Assembly: GCA_002704825.1 (NCBI GenBank)
Contig: PAIY01000081.1
Coordinates: 1 to 56,260, forward strand
Length of the DNA: 56,260 nucleotides
Origin: Phycisphaeraceae bacterium
GTDB taxonomy: Bacteria > Planctomycetota > Phycisphaerae > Phycisphaerales > Phycisphaeraceae
Direction of reading: 5' to 3'
The notes under the pieces: model-generated
The model's input: the letters and a program-made list of their open reading frames with translations, nothing else
Databases searched by the model: none
Told to the model about the DNA's origin: nothing
Shown here: positions 56,159-56,260 of the stretch, piece by piece
How positions within the stretch are numbered: the first letter of the stretch is position 1
How the letters are laid out: every line of letters starts with the position of its first letter
Made by a program: the position numbers and the translations under genes

Positions 56159-56260
56159 AGCGTTCCCATTCCATCTGTAGCGTCTTTGTCGCTAGCGAAT
56201 GGATCATTGCCAAGGAGATTGAAGCAGGCGATGCGAGCATCGCCGATGCAAATCGACACA

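Overview
The window looks like chromosome from a member of the Planctomycetota, most likely class Phycisphaerae (family-level placement is inference). The strongest pointer is a minus-strand block (41187-48197) with the gene set typical of planctomycetes: a DUF1549/DUF1553 cytochrome-c-like protein, a Tat-exported DUF1501 protein, a WD40 protein and a pre-peptidase-C-domain (PPC) protein. Base composition is moderate in GC. Coding density is normal, but intergenic DNA is unusually rich in dispersed inverted repeats. Many start codons lack a Shine-Dalgarno sequence and have a -10-like hexamer only 6-10 nt upstream, suggesting frequent leaderless mRNAs.

Layout. 1-8300: FMN reductase, GH57 alpha-glucan branching enzyme, RdgB/HAM1 nucleotide-pool cleaner with an in-frame palindromic insertion, an OB-fold-like lipoprotein, a small HExxH protein paired with a small putative DNA-binding protein, a putative structured non-coding RNA with its own promoter and terminator (about 5621-5860), ribosomal protein L21, and two unknown membrane proteins. 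8300-19700: YhaM-like HD exonuclease, aquaglyceroporin, PNPOx-family flavoprotein, an exported helical-repeat protein, a Gfo/Idh/MocA oxidoreductase, an EstB-like serine hydrolase, an exported beta-helix protein, MurC, a TolC-like outer-membrane lipoprotein, an AT-rich DUF3800-like gene and pterin-carbinolamine dehydratase. 19900-26340: ribosomal protein S1 with a structured leader, a methyltransferase, a PHP phosphoesterase, tRNA-Tyr(GTA), an HNH endonuclease and a DUF3891 protein.

26660-32460 is a pyruvate dehydrogenase operon, lpdA-aceE-aceF, with a different long inverted repeat in each gap and a strong terminator at the end. Directly after it is a REP-associated tyrosine transposase (RAYT) flanked by two related palindromes (32474-33235), abutting the 3' remnant of a vapC-type PIN toxin gene. 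Then come a small membrane protein gene with a probable frameshift and a Ski2-like helicase.

36940-40820 is a translationally coupled signalling operon (REC-histidine kinase, single REC regulator, CheA). After the planctomycete cluster come a two-part RidA-like protein, a large GH2 beta-galactosidase and, divergent from it, a sialate O-acetylesterase. The window ends with a small YcxB-like membrane protein.

The main theme outside the genes is the number of distinct repeat families: an 85-bp double hairpin in at least five full or partial copies plus a half unit, a CACAGAG inverted repeat in three copies, GGATTTC, CGGGT and GGGATT arrays, the GTAGGGTGGG palindromes around the RAYT, and an AACTTCCGGGGG box that sits at stop codons. 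Several of these have altered genes: they extend RdgB, truncate vapC, and supply signal-peptide sequence.
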